This document shows positions 9,877-18,973 of a stretch of 54,900 bases of DNA, piece by piece. The stretch is from positions 1-54,900 of the forward strand of contig JAPYRI010000008.1 of the NCBI GenBank assembly GCA_029941135.1, in the 5' to 3' direction. The notes beneath the pieces were generated by a model, which was not told where the DNA came from, did no database searches, and worked only from the letters and a program-made list of their open reading frames with translations. Each line of letters starts with the position of its first letter. Position 1 is the stretch's first letter. The DNA comes from Alphaproteobacteria bacterium. Its GTDB lineage: Bacteria > Pseudomonadota > Alphaproteobacteria > JAPYRI01. The translations under genes were made by a program, and so were the position numbers.

Positions 9877-10656
9877 TCACGTTTTGGTCGAAGCCAGCGG
9901 GGCCGGCGCGGAATTACGTTTAAAGCTGAGGAAATATCGCTGCCGACAGGCCTTGGCGGCCTTGGTTTCGTAGCGGGTTTCCGCCCAATCCAGGGGTTGG
10001 CGCCGCCAGTCATCCGGATCTTCCGCCATCCATTCGAAGGACGGGTGGCTCGCTAAATGACGCAATACCCACCGGCAGAGTTCGGCGTGGTCAGTGGCGA
10101 TTCGCAGTTCAGCGTTCGCTTTCAGCACACGGGCAAATTGGTCGACCGTATCTTGCTGGATAAAGCGGCGTTTATGATGCCGGGTTTTCGGCCACGGATC
10201 AGGAAATAGGAGAGATGCACGATCAAGGCATTGCCGCGGCAAATGCTCCAGGAGTTGCTGGCCGTCCCTGCGAAAGATCCGAATATTGGAAATCGCGTCA
10301 CCAGTCCTGCGGCCATGATCAATGCCAGACAACAACTTTACCACGCCATTCACAAACGGCTCGCACCCGATAAATCCTATTTCGGGGTGCGCCCGCGCTT
10401 GAAACAAGAGGTGTTCGCCACCGCCAAACCCGATCTCGAGCCACAACCGTCGCGTTTGGCCAGAATCCGGGAACAGTAAATCAAGATTTAATGCCACAGG
10501 GAGGGTGGTTCCATCTGCTTCGGGCGCGCGTATTTCAATGTTCGGCAGGAGAGTCCGCAGCAGGTCCAGCTGTCGCTTTCTGAGAGGACGACCTCGGCGC
10601 CGCCCATGGAGAATGCGCGGATGTTGACGGTCAGGCGAGGGCCGACTTGAGGGCAT
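9877..10656 (-). CDS. trmB: tRNA (guanine-N7-)-methyltransferase
   Basis: TrmB methylates G46 in the variable loop of tRNAs using S-adenosylmethionine. The 259-residue protein has the SAM-binding motif EIGFGGGEH at 74-82, a FIGCEPF segment and the family hallmark FPDPWPK at 151-157 followed by RHHKRR. An arginine-rich N-terminal stretch ([14 protein letters not shown]) is typical of alphaproteobacterial TrmB. The start lies inside the last 26 bases of metK, so the enzyme that makes SAM and one that uses it are translationally coupled, an arrangement also seen in rhizobia. It ends before a strong terminator. Confidence 0.96.
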   Translation of the reverse strand: MPSSRPSPDRQHPRILHGRRRGRPLRKRQLDLLRTLLPNIEIRAPEADGTTLPVALNLDLLFPDSGQTRRLWLEIGFGGGEHLLFQARAHPEIGFIGCEPFVNGVVKLLSGIDHGRRTGDAISNIRIFRRDGQQLLEHLPRQCLDRASLLFPDPWPKTRHHKRRFIQQDTVDQFARVLKANAELRIATDHAELCRWVLRHLASHPSFEWMAEDPDDWRRQPLDWAETRYETKAAKACRQRYFLSFKRNSAPAPLASTKT

Positions 10657-11800
10657 CGGTCAAATCCGTCCGTTCCCAGGAAAACCCACCGTCGGCATCC
10701 GGCTTTCGGCCAAAATGTCCATATGCGGCCGTGCGCTCGTAAATGGGACGGTTGAGACTAAGGTGTTCACGAATGCCCCGTGGTGACAGATCCATCACTT
10801 TAGCCAGTACTGTTTCCAAGCGCGTATCCTCGACACACCCCGTGCCGTGAAGATCGACATAAAGCGACAATGGCTCGGACACCCCGATCGCATAGGCGAG
10901 TTGAATCGTGCATTTGTCAGCCAATTCGGCCGCGACGACATTTTTTGCCAGATAGCGCGCCGCATACGCCGCCGAGCGATCAACCTTAGTTGGGTCCTTA
11001 CCGGAAAAGGCGCCCCCGCCATGGGGGGCTGCACCGCCATAGGTATCAACGATAATCTTGCGGCCGGTCAGACCCGCGTCCCCATCGGGGCCGCCTATAA
11101 CAAACTGACCGGTTGGGTTCACATAAAATTGGTCTTCCTCACACATCCAACCGTCCGGCAGGACGTCTACAACATGGGGGCGTACAATTTCACGCACTTC
11201 TTCCTGGCTAACGCCTTCATTGTGCTGAGTAGATACAACCACCGAAGTCGCCCGCACGGGTTTGCCGTTTGCGTACTGAAGAGTGACCTGGCTTTTCGAA
11301 TCCGGTCCCAATTGAGATGCCGCACCACTGTGCCGCGCCTTCGCCAGGGAACTCAGAATTGCGTGGGAAAGATGGATGGGCGCAGGCATTAAAACGTCGG
11401 TCTCCCGGCAAGCAAAGCCAAACATGATGCCCTGATCCCCGGCCCCTTCATCTTTGTTACCGTCGGCGTCGACACCCATTGCGATGTCGGTTGATTGAGC
11501 ATGCAGGCGGATTTGAACTTCCGAGTTTTTCCAGTGGAACCCGTCTTGCTCGTAACCGATGTCGCGCACGGCCTCTCGGGCGATTTGCTCGATTTTTTCA
11601 TCGGTTATTGAATCCGGCCCCCGAACTTCACCGGCTATAACGATCAGATTGGTCGACGTCAGCGTCTCGGCCGCCACACGTGCTTGGGGTTCGGCAGCCA
11701 AATAAGCGTCCACGACCGCATCGGAAATACGATCACATACTTTATCCGGATGTCCTTCCGAGACGGATTCACTGGTGAACAGATAATCGCTTCTTGGCAC
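10631..11800 (-). CDS. metK: S-adenosylmethionine synthetase
   Basis: MetK makes SAM from methionine and ATP. The 389 residues show the N-terminal [10 protein letters not shown] motif (GHPDK at 16-20), the [14 protein letters not shown]-binding motif, [14 protein letters not shown] and the [16 protein letters not shown] phosphate-binding loop. Translation starts at GTG (11798-11800), preceded by AGAGGAG six bases away. That ribosome site sits in the loop of a small CCAG/CTGG hairpin. The 271-base leader carries several stems (see separate entries), which suggests cis control, possibly by SAM. It is co-transcribed with trmB. Confidence 0.98.
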   Translation of the reverse strand: MPRSDYLFTSESVSEGHPDKVCDRISDAVVDAYLAAEPQARVAAETLTSTNLIVIAGEVRGPDSITDEKIEQIAREAVRDIGYEQDGFHWKNSEVQIRLHAQSTDIAMGVDADGNKDEGAGDQGIMFGFACRETDVLMPAPIHLSHAILSSLAKARHSGAASQLGPDSKSQVTLQYANGKPVRATSVVVSTQHNEGVSQEEVREIVRPHVVDVLPDGWMCEEDQFYVNPTGQFVIGGPDGDAGLTGRKIIVDTYGGAAPHGGGAFSGKDPTKVDRSAAYAARYLAKNVVAAELADKCTIQLAYAIGVSEPLSLYVDLHGTGCVEDTRLETVLAKVMDLSPRGIREHLSLNRPIYERTAAYGHFGRKPDADGGFSWERTDLTDALKSALA

Positions 11801-11802
11801 GG

Positions 11803-11854
11803 CCAGCTCCTCTGGTATTTTCGCGCAATGTTACGCCCGTTATTCGCTCGTAAC
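11803..11854 (-). promoter_or_regulatory. Structured metK leader proximal to the ribosome site
   Basis: On the minus strand a GTTACG/CGTAAC stem (11830-11835 with 11849-11854, 13-base loop) is followed by ATTGCGCG and then by a CCAG-AGGAG-CTGG hairpin that holds the metK ribosome site in its loop. The layout, a short stem just upstream of the ribosome site of metK, recalls the SAM/SAH riboswitch of Rhodobacterales in position only. I could not match the conserved core, so this is a candidate element, not an assignment. Confidence 0.35.
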
Positions 11855-11898
11855 GCTTTGCCCTGCGTCCCACGAGATCATTTCATCGCGGCTTAACA

Positions 11899-11920
11899 AA
11901 CCGCTCTTGTGAAGGCGGTT
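11899..11920 (-). terminator. Hairpin with short T-rich tail upstream of metK
   Basis: AACCGC / GCGGTT perfect six-base stem with ten-base loop. The minus-strand side continues TTTGTT and the plus side TTCTTTT, so it could act weakly in either direction. It lies about 100 bases before metK and downstream of the XRE gene, so it may separate them or belong to the metK leader. Confidence 0.35.
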
Positions 11921-11937
11921 CTTTTGGCAAGGTTTCT

Positions 11938-11968
11938 GCGCGGGGTCAAGGATTTGATCGCCCCGCGC
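11938..11968. promoter_or_regulatory. Strong GC-rich hairpin in metK upstream region
   Basis: Perfect eight-base GCGCGGGG / CCCCGCGC stem, with an inner TCAA/TTGA stem of four base pairs. It is followed by no T-run on either strand. It sits between the XRE regulator and metK. Either it is a leader structure of metK or an unusual terminator for the regulator. Confidence 0.35.
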
Positions 11969-12007
11969 GCATGCTTGATCGACAGGAAGCCAAATTACCG
12001 GCCCCTT

Positions 12008-12021
12008 ATTTTGGCCAAAAT
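12008..12021. promoter_or_regulatory. Perfect 14-base palindrome, possible operator
   Basis: ATTTTGGCCAAAAT reads the same on both strands. It lies 50 bases after the stop of the XRE regulator gene and upstream of metK. A perfect palindrome of this size fits a dimeric regulator such as the adjacent XRE protein, but no binding data can be read from sequence. Confidence 0.3.
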
Positions 12022-12071
12022 CAAATTTTCGTGGAGATCAAGGCGCGTCGCAGATCCGAAATATTTATGTT

Positions 12072-12488
12072 TTATTCGGTTTTGCTTACTACTTTCACCG
12101 ACACTGTTTTGACAAGTTCGAATATTCGTTTTCTGACCGTCGGGTCAGTTATACGATAGTAGGCACGCACAAGTTCAAGAGTTTCACGCCGAGATAATTG
12201 GTCACTTTCAAAGGCTTCCTGTTCGCCTTCAGCAACGCCAGATTCTGCCCGGCTGATCCGCTCTTCAACACCATCAAAGAAAAAGGAAATCGACACATCC
12301 AAAATATTGGCAAGTTGGTAGAGTCGGCTTGATCCGATCCGATTTGCGCCGCGTTCATATTTTTGAATTTGCTGGAAAGTAAGATTTACCGCCTTACCCA
12401 GTTTTTCCTGGCTCATTCCCAGAAGCGTCCGCCGTAATCGCACTCGGCTCCCTACATGTACATCTACTGGATTGGGGTGTAACGCCAC
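12072..12488 (-). CDS. XRE/Cro-CI family transcriptional regulator
   Basis: A 138-residue DNA-binding protein. The helix-turn-helix covers about residues 14-68, with RVRLRRTLLGMSQEKLG, the recognition segment TFQQIQKYERGANR and SRLYQLANILDVS. The C-terminal half (RRETLELVRAYYRITDPTVRKRI) is the extension shared by a conserved alphaproteobacterial group usually found between lnt and metK, as here. The start is a GTG with only a weak AGG upstream. Target genes are unknown from sequence; metK and itself are the closest candidates, given the palindrome at 12008-12021. Confidence 0.9.
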   Translation of the reverse strand: MALHPNPVDVHVGSRVRLRRTLLGMSQEKLGKAVNLTFQQIQKYERGANRIGSSRLYQLANILDVSISFFFDGVEERISRAESGVAEGEQEAFESDQLSRRETLELVRAYYRITDPTVRKRIFELVKTVSVKVVSKTE

Positions 12489-12694
12489 GATCGAACCTAT
12501 TCGTTAATCAAATACTTTTGCAATTCCACTCAAATTCTCGTGATTACCGCCCAATTCTGACTGGCCTATTTCCCCTGCAATACTGTACTAAACGTTTATT
12601 TTCTATACCGCTTATACAATCAGTGCTCGCATACAATTGCATGCTACTATCATCCTCGGCCCATGGCAACAAGACCATTGTCTTTGACAGACTA

Positions 12695-14317
12695 TTAATA
12701 TTTTTTTCGGTAAATCCGCATAAAGAGCGCAAATATTAACAAAATCGGGGTGCAAGCCCAGTCGCCCCAACGTGCATATAGGGGAATTGATCCCAACGCT
12801 CGCGGCAATGGGGCGTCCAAAACGCCGCCCTCCCCTAATCCCAATTGTGCAATCTTGCGGCCGTATGGATCGATGATGGCGGATATGCCGGTGTTGGCGG
12901 CCCGCACCAGAGGTAATCCTTCTTCAACGGCCCGCACCTGGGCCATGGCGAAGTGCTGGTGAGGTCCTGTACTTTTTCCATACCAGGCATCATTGGTCAC
13001 ATTCAGCAGCCAAGCGGGACGCGGATGGGCGCTTGCGACTTCTGCCGGGAAAATCACCTCATAGCAAATCAGCGGCGAAAATGGTGGTGCCCCGGTAACC
13101 TGTAAAGTTGTACGTCCAGGACCGGCACTATAGTCGCCAAGGCCCGCGGTTATTTTTTCAATTCCCATAGCCGACAAAATTCCGCGAAATGGTAGGTACT
13201 CGCCGAACGGGACCAGGTGCGATTTGTCGTATGTGTTCTGTATGCGCCCGCGATCATCCAGTGCCAAAAAACTATTCCAGGAACGGGGCTCACCGTTCGG
13301 CCCAATGTCCCGTCGCAATGTTCCAGTGAGCAGTACTTGTTGGGGCAATAGGTGGGCGGCGATTTCAGCCCGCCGAGCCAATTCCTGGCCCAAATAGTAG
13401 GGGGTTGCCGCTTCCGGCCAAATCACGTGGGTGATTGCACTGGCGCCAGGCGCCGCGGTGAGATCAAGAAGTCGTTTGAAATTTACGTGACGCTGATCGC
13501 GGCGCCATTTGAGGTGCTGTTCGATATTTGGCTGCACCACACGCACTGTCACGTCGGGGTAAAAATCATATTTTGCCACCGCAAGCCGCCCGCCGCCCCA
13601 AATACCGAAGACCGCGATGAGTGTGGCGCCAAAACCGACTGTCAACCAGGAGACCTGGCGGCTAACGTTCTTGTCCGCCAGCACGGCCGGAGCAGACACT
13701 GCAAATACTGTCATTGCGCCGAGCCCATAAATGCCAACAAGCGCGACACTCTGGATCATGACGCCGGTTTCGGTCCACACATAGCCTATTAAATTCCACG
13801 GGAACCCCGTCAACACGTGTCCACGAAGCCATTCCGCACCCGTCCATACAATCGCCAACAGGGCGATCCGCCCCACGCCTCGGGACCAAATAACTGCAGC
13901 CCCGGAGAGCCCAAAGGCAGGGAAAAACGCCAGACATGCAGGCAGTACGGCCGCCGATAAGGGTACGGCCCAGCCAAAGCTGGTGGCGTCCACCAGCAAA
14001 GCACTGGATATCCAATAGAGGCCAAACAAAAATTGGCCGAATCCGAAACACCAGCCAATAACAAAGACGCTTAAGGCACGCCGCCATAATGGTTTCGACA
14101 CACTTGTTCTTTGGACGGAACCCGGCGTACAAGCACTATCTATCAGCCAGACGAGAACGCCAAAGGAAGCGATCAGAACCGGCACGAGATAAAATGGAGG
14201 GAGTGCTAAACAGCTGAGTAAGCCGGCGGAAAAAGCGGCGACTGCTCGACGCCAGCCGGATAATTCAGATACGAAAAGGGAAAAGTCAACAAACAAATTG
14301 GGGATGCGGGAAAGCAT
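12695..14317 (-). CDS. lnt: Apolipoprotein N-acyltransferase
   Basis: Lnt adds the third acyl chain to lipoproteins in the inner membrane, allowing export by Lol. The protein has several hydrophobic N-terminal segments followed by a periplasmic nitrilase-fold domain. The catalytic triad is visible as E in WPEAATPYY (about 302), K in YDKSHLVPFGEYLPF (about 365) and C in SPLICYEVIF (about 418). I choose the ATG at 14315-14317 (540 residues, MLSRIPNLF). An ATG at 14375-14377 adds 20 residues and overlaps corC by 35 bases. Neither has a good ribosome site, so the start is uncertain. It sits downstream of corC, the usual place. Confidence 0.95.
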   Translation of the reverse strand: MLSRIPNLFVDFSLFVSELSGWRRAVAAFSAGLLSCLALPPFYLVPVLIASFGVLVWLIDSACTPGSVQRTSVSKPLWRRALSVFVIGWCFGFGQFLFGLYWISSALLVDATSFGWAVPLSAAVLPACLAFFPAFGLSGAAVIWSRGVGRIALLAIVWTGAEWLRGHVLTGFPWNLIGYVWTETGVMIQSVALVGIYGLGAMTVFAVSAPAVLADKNVSRQVSWLTVGFGATLIAVFGIWGGGRLAVAKYDFYPDVTVRVVQPNIEQHLKWRRDQRHVNFKRLLDLTAAPGASAITHVIWPEAATPYYLGQELARRAEIAAHLLPQQVLLTGTLRRDIGPNGEPRSWNSFLALDDRGRIQNTYDKSHLVPFGEYLPFRGILSAMGIEKITAGLGDYSAGPGRTTLQVTGAPPFSPLICYEVIFPAEVASAHPRPAWLLNVTNDAWYGKSTGPHQHFAMAQVRAVEEGLPLVRAANTGISAIIDPYGRKIAQLGLGEGGVLDAPLPRALGSIPLYARWGDWACTPILLIFALFMRIYRKKY

Positions 14318-14342
14318 GCGAATGACTTGAGTTACATTCGAT

Positions 14343-15299
14343 TCAAGAACGTTCAGACGGCACTGTTGCTTCGGCATTTAATACGAGGTCTGAATCACTT
14401 GTCGCGTCGAGCCGGCGCACCCGCAACCATTTGACCCGGCGAAGGTCCGCATCGACCACTTCTAATTCTATGCCGGCTGGATGGTCAATCAATTCGCCAC
14501 GCACCGGCACTCTACCAGCGAGTGAGACGACTAAGCCGCCCAAAGTATCGATGTCTTCATCACGCTCTTCGGGCAGCAAGTCAAATCCCAATTGCGCCTC
14601 TAGGTCTTCAATGCGCACACGCGCATCAGCTTGGAAGCTGCCGTCTTTTTGCAGTGTCAACAACGGCCCCTCAATGTCGTCGTGCTCGTCTTCAATTTCG
14701 CCGACAATCTCCTCAATCAGATCCTCAATCGTAGCCAAGCCATCGGTACCGCCATACTCGTCGATCACCAAGGCCATATGAATCCGCGTCATCCGCATTT
14801 TGAGGAGCAATTGCATAACTGGCATGGATTGCGGCACGAACAATACTTCGCGAACCATATCACGCAGTCGAGTTTCCTTACCGTTCGCGATTGCAGCCAG
14901 CAAGTCTTTGATGTGCACCATGCCAACCGGATCATCCAAAGTCTCCCGGTACACCGGCAGGCGCGAATGCATCACGGTGGTGAAATAGCGCGCCAAATCC
15001 TCAAGATTGGTATCGATTTCTACGGCTTCGATGTCGGCCAATGGCACGACGACATCGCCGACCCGGCGCTCTCCGAATTCGAGCAAATTCAACAAAAGAG
15101 TGCGCTCTTCAGCAATCAAGGGCTCGGTGTCGGTGTCGGCGTCATGCTCCTCAATCACTTCTTCGAGACTTTCACGCAAGGACTGGGCACCATTGCGCTT
15201 GCGCTCGAGCTTTCTCAGCCACCCAATACAGGCGACCAATATAGACGTCTGATCCGGTTCTTCCCGTTCATCCTCGGACGTGACTAACGGATCAGTCAT
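14343..15299 (-). CDS. corC: Hemolysin C / CorC-type CBS-domain protein
   Basis: A cytosolic TlyC/CorC-like protein (318 residues) of the family implicated in Mg/Co homeostasis. It has paired CBS domains (VPLADIEAVEIDTNLEDLARYF and the region with DEYGGTDGLATIEDLIEEIVGEI) and a C-terminal CorC/HlyC transporter-associated domain (EERDEDIDTLGGLVVSLAGRVP). The ATG at 15297-15299 has GGAG eight bases upstream and overlaps the ybeY stop. A longer frame starting at 15320 lacks support. The ybeY-corC-lnt order is the standard one. Confidence 0.92.
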   Translation of the reverse strand: MTDPLVTSEDEREEPDQTSILVACIGWLRKLERKRNGAQSLRESLEEVIEEHDADTDTEPLIAEERTLLLNLLEFGERRVGDVVVPLADIEAVEIDTNLEDLARYFTTVMHSRLPVYRETLDDPVGMVHIKDLLAAIANGKETRLRDMVREVLFVPQSMPVMQLLLKMRMTRIHMALVIDEYGGTDGLATIEDLIEEIVGEIEDEHDDIEGPLLTLQKDGSFQADARVRIEDLEAQLGFDLLPEERDEDIDTLGGLVVSLAGRVPVRGELIDHPAGIELEVVDADLRRVKWLRVRRLDATSDSDLVLNAEATVPSERS

Positions 15300-15816
15300 C
15301 GGCCACGCTCCGGCCGGCACTCGTGTAAGGGTCGGTAATGCCGAGTGCGGCTAAAATTTGAACCTCCAACGTTTCCATTCCTTCGGCATCTTGGTCGCAT
15401 TGATGGTCATAACCCAAAAGATGAAGCAGTCCATGGACAATAAGGTGAGTAAAGTGATCGGCAATCTTTTTGTCTTGGGCAATCGCTTCGGTGTCTACGG
15501 ATTCGTACGCTAATACAATATCACCAAGCGCGCGCACAGGATGGTCGACTTCGTTTGCTCCCGGGAACGCCAAGACATTGGTGGGCCGATCCTCACCTCG
15601 AAATTGGGCATTCAGCTGCCTCATATGAGTGTCGTCCGTAAGCAGTAAGCTAATCTCTGTATCCTCAAAGGCAATCGCGGGATTGACCGCACGGCAGCTC
15701 AAAGTCGCTTTCACCGCCACTAAAATTAGGGCTTCTAGATCAGGCAACGAGCGCCTCCAGTCCTCACATGTTACCCGTGTCTCTACTGGATTTGAGTCCA
15801 CAAATGATTCCATCAT
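15292..15816 (-). CDS. ybeY: Endoribonuclease YbeY (rRNA maturation)
   Basis: YbeY is a metal-dependent RNase in 16S rRNA 3' end maturation and ribosome quality control. The zinc motif HGLLHLLGYDH (H-x3-H-x5-H) and the preceding RQLNAQFRGEDRPTNVLAFP are diagnostic. The longest frame starts 66 bases further upstream inside phoH, but homologues start about 20 residues before the conserved W. I therefore prefer the tandem ATG ATG at 15811-15816, eight bases after the phoH stop (174 residues). No strong ribosome site precedes it, so it probably depends on coupling with phoH. Confidence 0.93.
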   Translation of the reverse strand: MMESFVDSNPVETRVTCEDWRRSLPDLEALILVAVKATLSCRAVNPAIAFEDTEISLLLTDDTHMRQLNAQFRGEDRPTNVLAFPGANEVDHPVRALGDIVLAYESVDTEAIAQDKKIADHFTHLIVHGLLHLLGYDHQCDQDAEGMETLEVQILAALGITDPYTSAGRSVADD

Positions 15817-15823
15817 CGGCGAT

Positions 15824-16855
15824 TTAGGCCTTCGGGTTCCGGTCACGGTCTCTTCGGTCATAGGCTTGAACAATGCGCGCAACTAAAGCATGACGAACGA
15901 CATCCGCATCGGTAAATCGCGTCACTCCAATGCCTTTAACGTTCTCAAGAATACTGAGTGAATCGGTCAACCCTGATTTTACGCCACGGGGCAAATCTAT
16001 CTGGCTGGGGTCGCCGGTAATCACCATTCTAGAATGATCGCCCAGGCGGGTCAGAAACATTTTCATTTGCACGGGAGTCGTGTTCTGCGCTTCATCCAAA
16101 ATGACAAATGAACTGGACAGAGTGCGACCGCGCATGAAGGCAATCGGCGCAACTTCAATTTCACCGTTTTCCAACTTCTTAGCAACCTGGTCGCCCGGCA
16201 TCATGTCGTAAAGTGCGTCATATAGGGGGCGCAGGTAAGGATCAACTTTGTCCCGCATGTCGCCTGGTAAAAAACCAAGCCGCTCGCCGGCTTCAACCGC
16301 CGGGCGTGAAAGGATGATCCTGTCGATCAAGCCTTCGGCCAGCATGGACACCGCAACCACCACCGCCAAATAGGTTTTGCCGGTTCCCGCTGGGCCAAGA
16401 GCAAATACCATTGGGTTCTTGCGCATCTGATCAATGTACGTGGCCTGAGTTGGAGACCGGGGTGTGATCACCCGCTGGTAGGTGCGAATTTGATATCTTG
16501 GATCGGACACCGATAGGGTTGCCGAAGCCCCCCCCACTCCAGCTGAAGAACTGAATAGCCTGCCGGATTCGGCCATCCTGACCGCCGCATCCACCTCGTT
16601 TTCGGTCACTTCGAGACCGTTCTCCAGCCGCCTGTACAAATCGCGCAGTACGGTTTCTGCTGTTTGCCGTGAGGACGTACCGCCCGCAATCACCACGCGA
16701 CTGCCGCGGGAACTCACAGACACTTCCAACTTTTGTTCGAGGCGGGCGAGGTGCCGGTCATGATCGCCAAACAATTCAGGCAAAAACGCCGTGTCCTCGA
16801 AATCCATTATCAGCTTTTCGGCGTCACGGTTTTTGTCATCAATGACAGTGGTCAA
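15824..16855 (-). CDS. PhoH family ATPase (PhoH-like protein YbeZ)
   Basis: A 343-residue cytosolic P-loop ATPase related to superfamily-1 helicases. Walker A is GPAGTGKT at 154-161, the Walker B-like stretch is FVILDEAQNTT, and the conserved SRPAVEAGERLGFLPGD follows the P-loop. In other bacteria the homologue YbeZ interacts with YbeY, and the gene precedes ybeY here with the same order as elsewhere (miaB-phoH-ybeY-corC-lnt). It begins 13 bases after the miaB stop. Confidence 0.95.
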   Translation of the reverse strand: MTTVIDDKNRDAEKLIMDFEDTAFLPELFGDHDRHLARLEQKLEVSVSSRGSRVVIAGGTSSRQTAETVLRDLYRRLENGLEVTENEVDAAVRMAESGRLFSSSAGVGGASATLSVSDPRYQIRTYQRVITPRSPTQATYIDQMRKNPMVFALGPAGTGKTYLAVVVAVSMLAEGLIDRIILSRPAVEAGERLGFLPGDMRDKVDPYLRPLYDALYDMMPGDQVAKKLENGEIEVAPIAFMRGRTLSSSFVILDEAQNTTPVQMKMFLTRLGDHSRMVITGDPSQIDLPRGVKSGLTDSLSILENVKGIGVTRFTDADVVRHALVARIVQAYDRRDRDRNPKA

Positions 16856-16868
16856 GCGAGATGCCTCC

Positions 16869-18245
16869 TCATTCTGCAGTTGCGATCCCTTTTTCCAATT
16901 TGTTATTCACTGACATTAATCGGCCGCCAAGGCTGTTGGGGCCTGCCGAAACAATATCAACCTCGACTATGCGGCCAATCTCGCCTTCCGGCACATCCAC
17001 GTGCACTGCCTGCATATAAGGACTGCGGCCCACTCTTTGCCCAGGCCGGCGGCCATCGCGCTCCAGAAGAATAGGGATTTGCCGGCCCACACATGTTTGG
17101 TTGAATTCCAGTTGCTGTCGGTTTAGCAGTTCTTGCAAATGGGCTAAGCGCTCGGCCTTGACCGCCGCTTCCACTTGGTTTTCCACACTGGCCGCCGGTG
17201 TGCCCGGTCGCGGACTGTATTTAAACGAATACGCCTGAACAAAGCCAACCCGCGAAATCAAATTCATTGTGGCGTCAAAATCCCGGTCACTCTCGCCCGG
17301 GAACCCAACAATAAAATCGCTCGATAACTCGATATTCGGACAAGCCGCGCGTATGCGCGCGACCAAGCGCAAATAATCGTCCGCGCTGTGTTGCCGATTC
17401 ATTGCCGCAAGCACGGAGTCGGCCCCGCTTTGGACAGGCAAGTGAAGAAAGGGCATTAACTGAGGCACTTCCCCGTGAGCCGCAATCAGATCGTCATCCA
17501 TATCGCGCGGATGCGAGGTGGTATAACGCAAGCGCTTCAACCCAGATATTTCTGCCAACCGGCGGACTAAAGAACCCAATCCCCAACATTGCCCGCGCGC
17601 GCCTTCGCCGTGATAGGCATTGACGTTTTGGCCGAGCAAAGTGATTTCCACAGCGCCTCCAGCCACCAAACGTCGCGCTTCGGCTTCTATATCGGCAACC
17701 GGTCGGGAGTATTCGGCACCGCGTGTGTACGGCACCACACAAAATGCACAAAACTTGTCGCAGCCTTCTTGAACTGTGAGAAACGCCGCCGGCGCTACAG
17801 GACCTTCCGTCGCCGGCAGGAAATCAAACTTAGGCGCCACCGGGAACTCGGTATCCAATACCCGGGTGCCCGCAGATCGGGTGGCGCGCGCGATCATTTC
17901 CGGCAGGCGATGATAGGACTGGGGCCCAAAAACCATGTCAACTGCCGGCGCCCGACGCATGATTTCCGCGCCTTCGGCCTGGGCAAGGCACCCTGCCACC
18001 GCGATAATCATTTGCTCGCCTTCGGCTTCCGCCGCTTCCTTTAGGAGACGTAATCGGCCCAAATCCGAATAAACTTTTTCAGCCGCCTTTTCGCGGATAT
18101 GACAGGTGTTCAAGATAACCATATCGGCGCCCTCGGGGCCGTCGATTTGCCGATATCCGAGTGGCGCCAAAGTATCCGCCATACGACCAGAGTCGTAGAC
18201 ATTCATTTGGCAGCCAAATGATTTTATGAAGAGCGTTTTGGACAA
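16869..18245 (-). CDS. miaB: tRNA-2-methylthio-N6-dimethylallyladenosine synthase MiaB
   Basis: MiaB is a radical-SAM methylthiotransferase that modifies A37 of tRNAs reading UNN codons. Numbered from the TTG at 18243-18245 (458 residues), the auxiliary cluster ligands are C12 (GCQMN), C48 ([10 protein letters not shown]) and C86 (AGCLAQ), and the radical-SAM cluster is C162-C166-C169 (GCDKFCAFC). A C-terminal TRAM domain is present. The start [15 protein letters not shown] matches typical family starts. A second TTG, ten codons upstream, also keeps the frame. No ATG or GTG is available upstream before a stop, so a TTG start is likely, which may lower expression. Confidence 0.95.
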   Translation of the reverse strand: MSKTLFIKSFGCQMNVYDSGRMADTLAPLGYRQIDGPEGADMVILNTCHIREKAAEKVYSDLGRLRLLKEAAEAEGEQMIIAVAGCLAQAEGAEIMRRAPAVDMVFGPQSYHRLPEMIARATRSAGTRVLDTEFPVAPKFDFLPATEGPVAPAAFLTVQEGCDKFCAFCVVPYTRGAEYSRPVADIEAEARRLVAGGAVEITLLGQNVNAYHGEGARGQCWGLGSLVRRLAEISGLKRLRYTTSHPRDMDDDLIAAHGEVPQLMPFLHLPVQSGADSVLAAMNRQHSADDYLRLVARIRAACPNIELSSDFIVGFPGESDRDFDATMNLISRVGFVQAYSFKYSPRPGTPAASVENQVEAAVKAERLAHLQELLNRQQLEFNQTCVGRQIPILLERDGRRPGQRVGRSPYMQAVHVDVPEGEIGRIVEVDIVSAGPNSLGGRLMSVNNKLEKGIATAE

Positions 18246-18298
18246 GGTCCCTGGGTCACTCCGTCCCGCCGCCAAACTCGTAACGGCACTGCCGGTCT

Positions 18299-18312
18299 AG
18301 CGCATGTGCGCT
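18299..18312. repeat. Perfect palindrome upstream of miaB
   Basis: AGCGCATGTGCGCT is a perfect 14-base palindrome, 54 bases before the preferred miaB TTG start and after the fur stop. A second small stem (CGGC-ACT-GCCG, 18284-18294) follows. They could form a folded RNA between fur and miaB or an operator; no T-run follows. Confidence 0.35.
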
Positions 18313-18372
18313 GTGGTTTTAATGACGAATACAAAAGAATAGCATGGGCGGTATTGAAGTCAAAATTTGAGC

Positions 18373-18804
18373 CTAATCCTCGCTGTCTTTATTCTCCGAA
18401 TCGAGCGCAATGCCATACAATTCCATGCGGTGGTCGATCAGTTCGAAGCCCAACTGACGCGCCACTTCTTTCTGGATTTCCTCAATCTCGTCATTTCTGA
18501 ACTCAATCACCTTCCCACTTTGAATATCAATCAAATGGTCGTGGTGATCATCGGTGACTTCTTCATAGCGGGACCGGCCATCGCCAAAATCCAAGCGTTC
18601 TAGAATGCCCGATTCTTCAAACAAGCGGACCGTGCGGTACACGGTAGCAATACTAATTTTCGGATCGACGGCGACCGAGCGGCGATACAACTCTTCAACA
18701 TCTGGATGATCGGCAGACTTTGACAGAACACGAGCAATGACCCGGCGCTGTTCGGTCATGCGCATTCCTTTTTCCGCACATAATTTTTCTATTCTGTCGG
18801 GCAT
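18373..18804 (-). CDS. fur: Fur-family metalloregulator (Fur/Mur type)
   Basis: A 143-residue Fur-family repressor. The winged-helix part contains RMTEQRRVIARVL and ISIATVYRTVRLFEESGI. The metal site HHDHLID and downstream VIEF and DHRMELYG supply the usual His/Asp/Glu ligands. The CxxC structural zinc site found in E. coli Fur is missing (DIQSGKVIEF instead of a cysteine pair), as is known for alphaproteobacterial Fur/Mur proteins that often sense manganese. The open frame extends 88 codons upstream but that part has no Fur similarity. The ATG at 18802-18804 fits homologues and a promoter-like sequence just upstream. Confidence 0.92.
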   Translation of the reverse strand: MPDRIEKLCAEKGMRMTEQRRVIARVLSKSADHPDVEELYRRSVAVDPKISIATVYRTVRLFEESGILERLDFGDGRSRYEEVTDDHHDHLIDIQSGKVIEFRNDEIEEIQKEVARQLGFELIDHRMELYGIALDSENKDSED

Positions 18805-18841
18805 GACTTTATGAGTAAAACCAAGTTTATGACAGGAACCG

Positions 18842-18869
18842 ATTTTAGCGGATGGGAGCGCCCAACCAA
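18842..18869 (-). promoter_or_regulatory. Candidate fur promoter
   Basis: Minus-strand TTGGTT and TAAAAT with 16-base spacing; the -10 matches the consensus in five of six positions. The expected transcription start lies about 30 bases before the fur ATG, which supports the short fur start rather than the longer open frame. Confidence 0.45.
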
Positions 18870-18973
18870 CGATCTCCGCTGGATCGTGGCCCTTCGGCAT
18901 CCAGGAAACTTTACTTGTTTTGATTCCTACCGGCGTGCCAGGTTCTGGCCAAACCCTATCTTCGGCTGCCTTG

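Noticed and set aside
12665-12690. AAGAC-CATT-GTCTT hairpin after lnt as a terminator
   Set aside because: Only five pairs and no T-run on the minus strand; too weak to call.
14200-14209. GAGTGCTAA, half of a CIRCE element
   Set aside because: It is a single half-site inside lnt without its partner, so it is a chance match.
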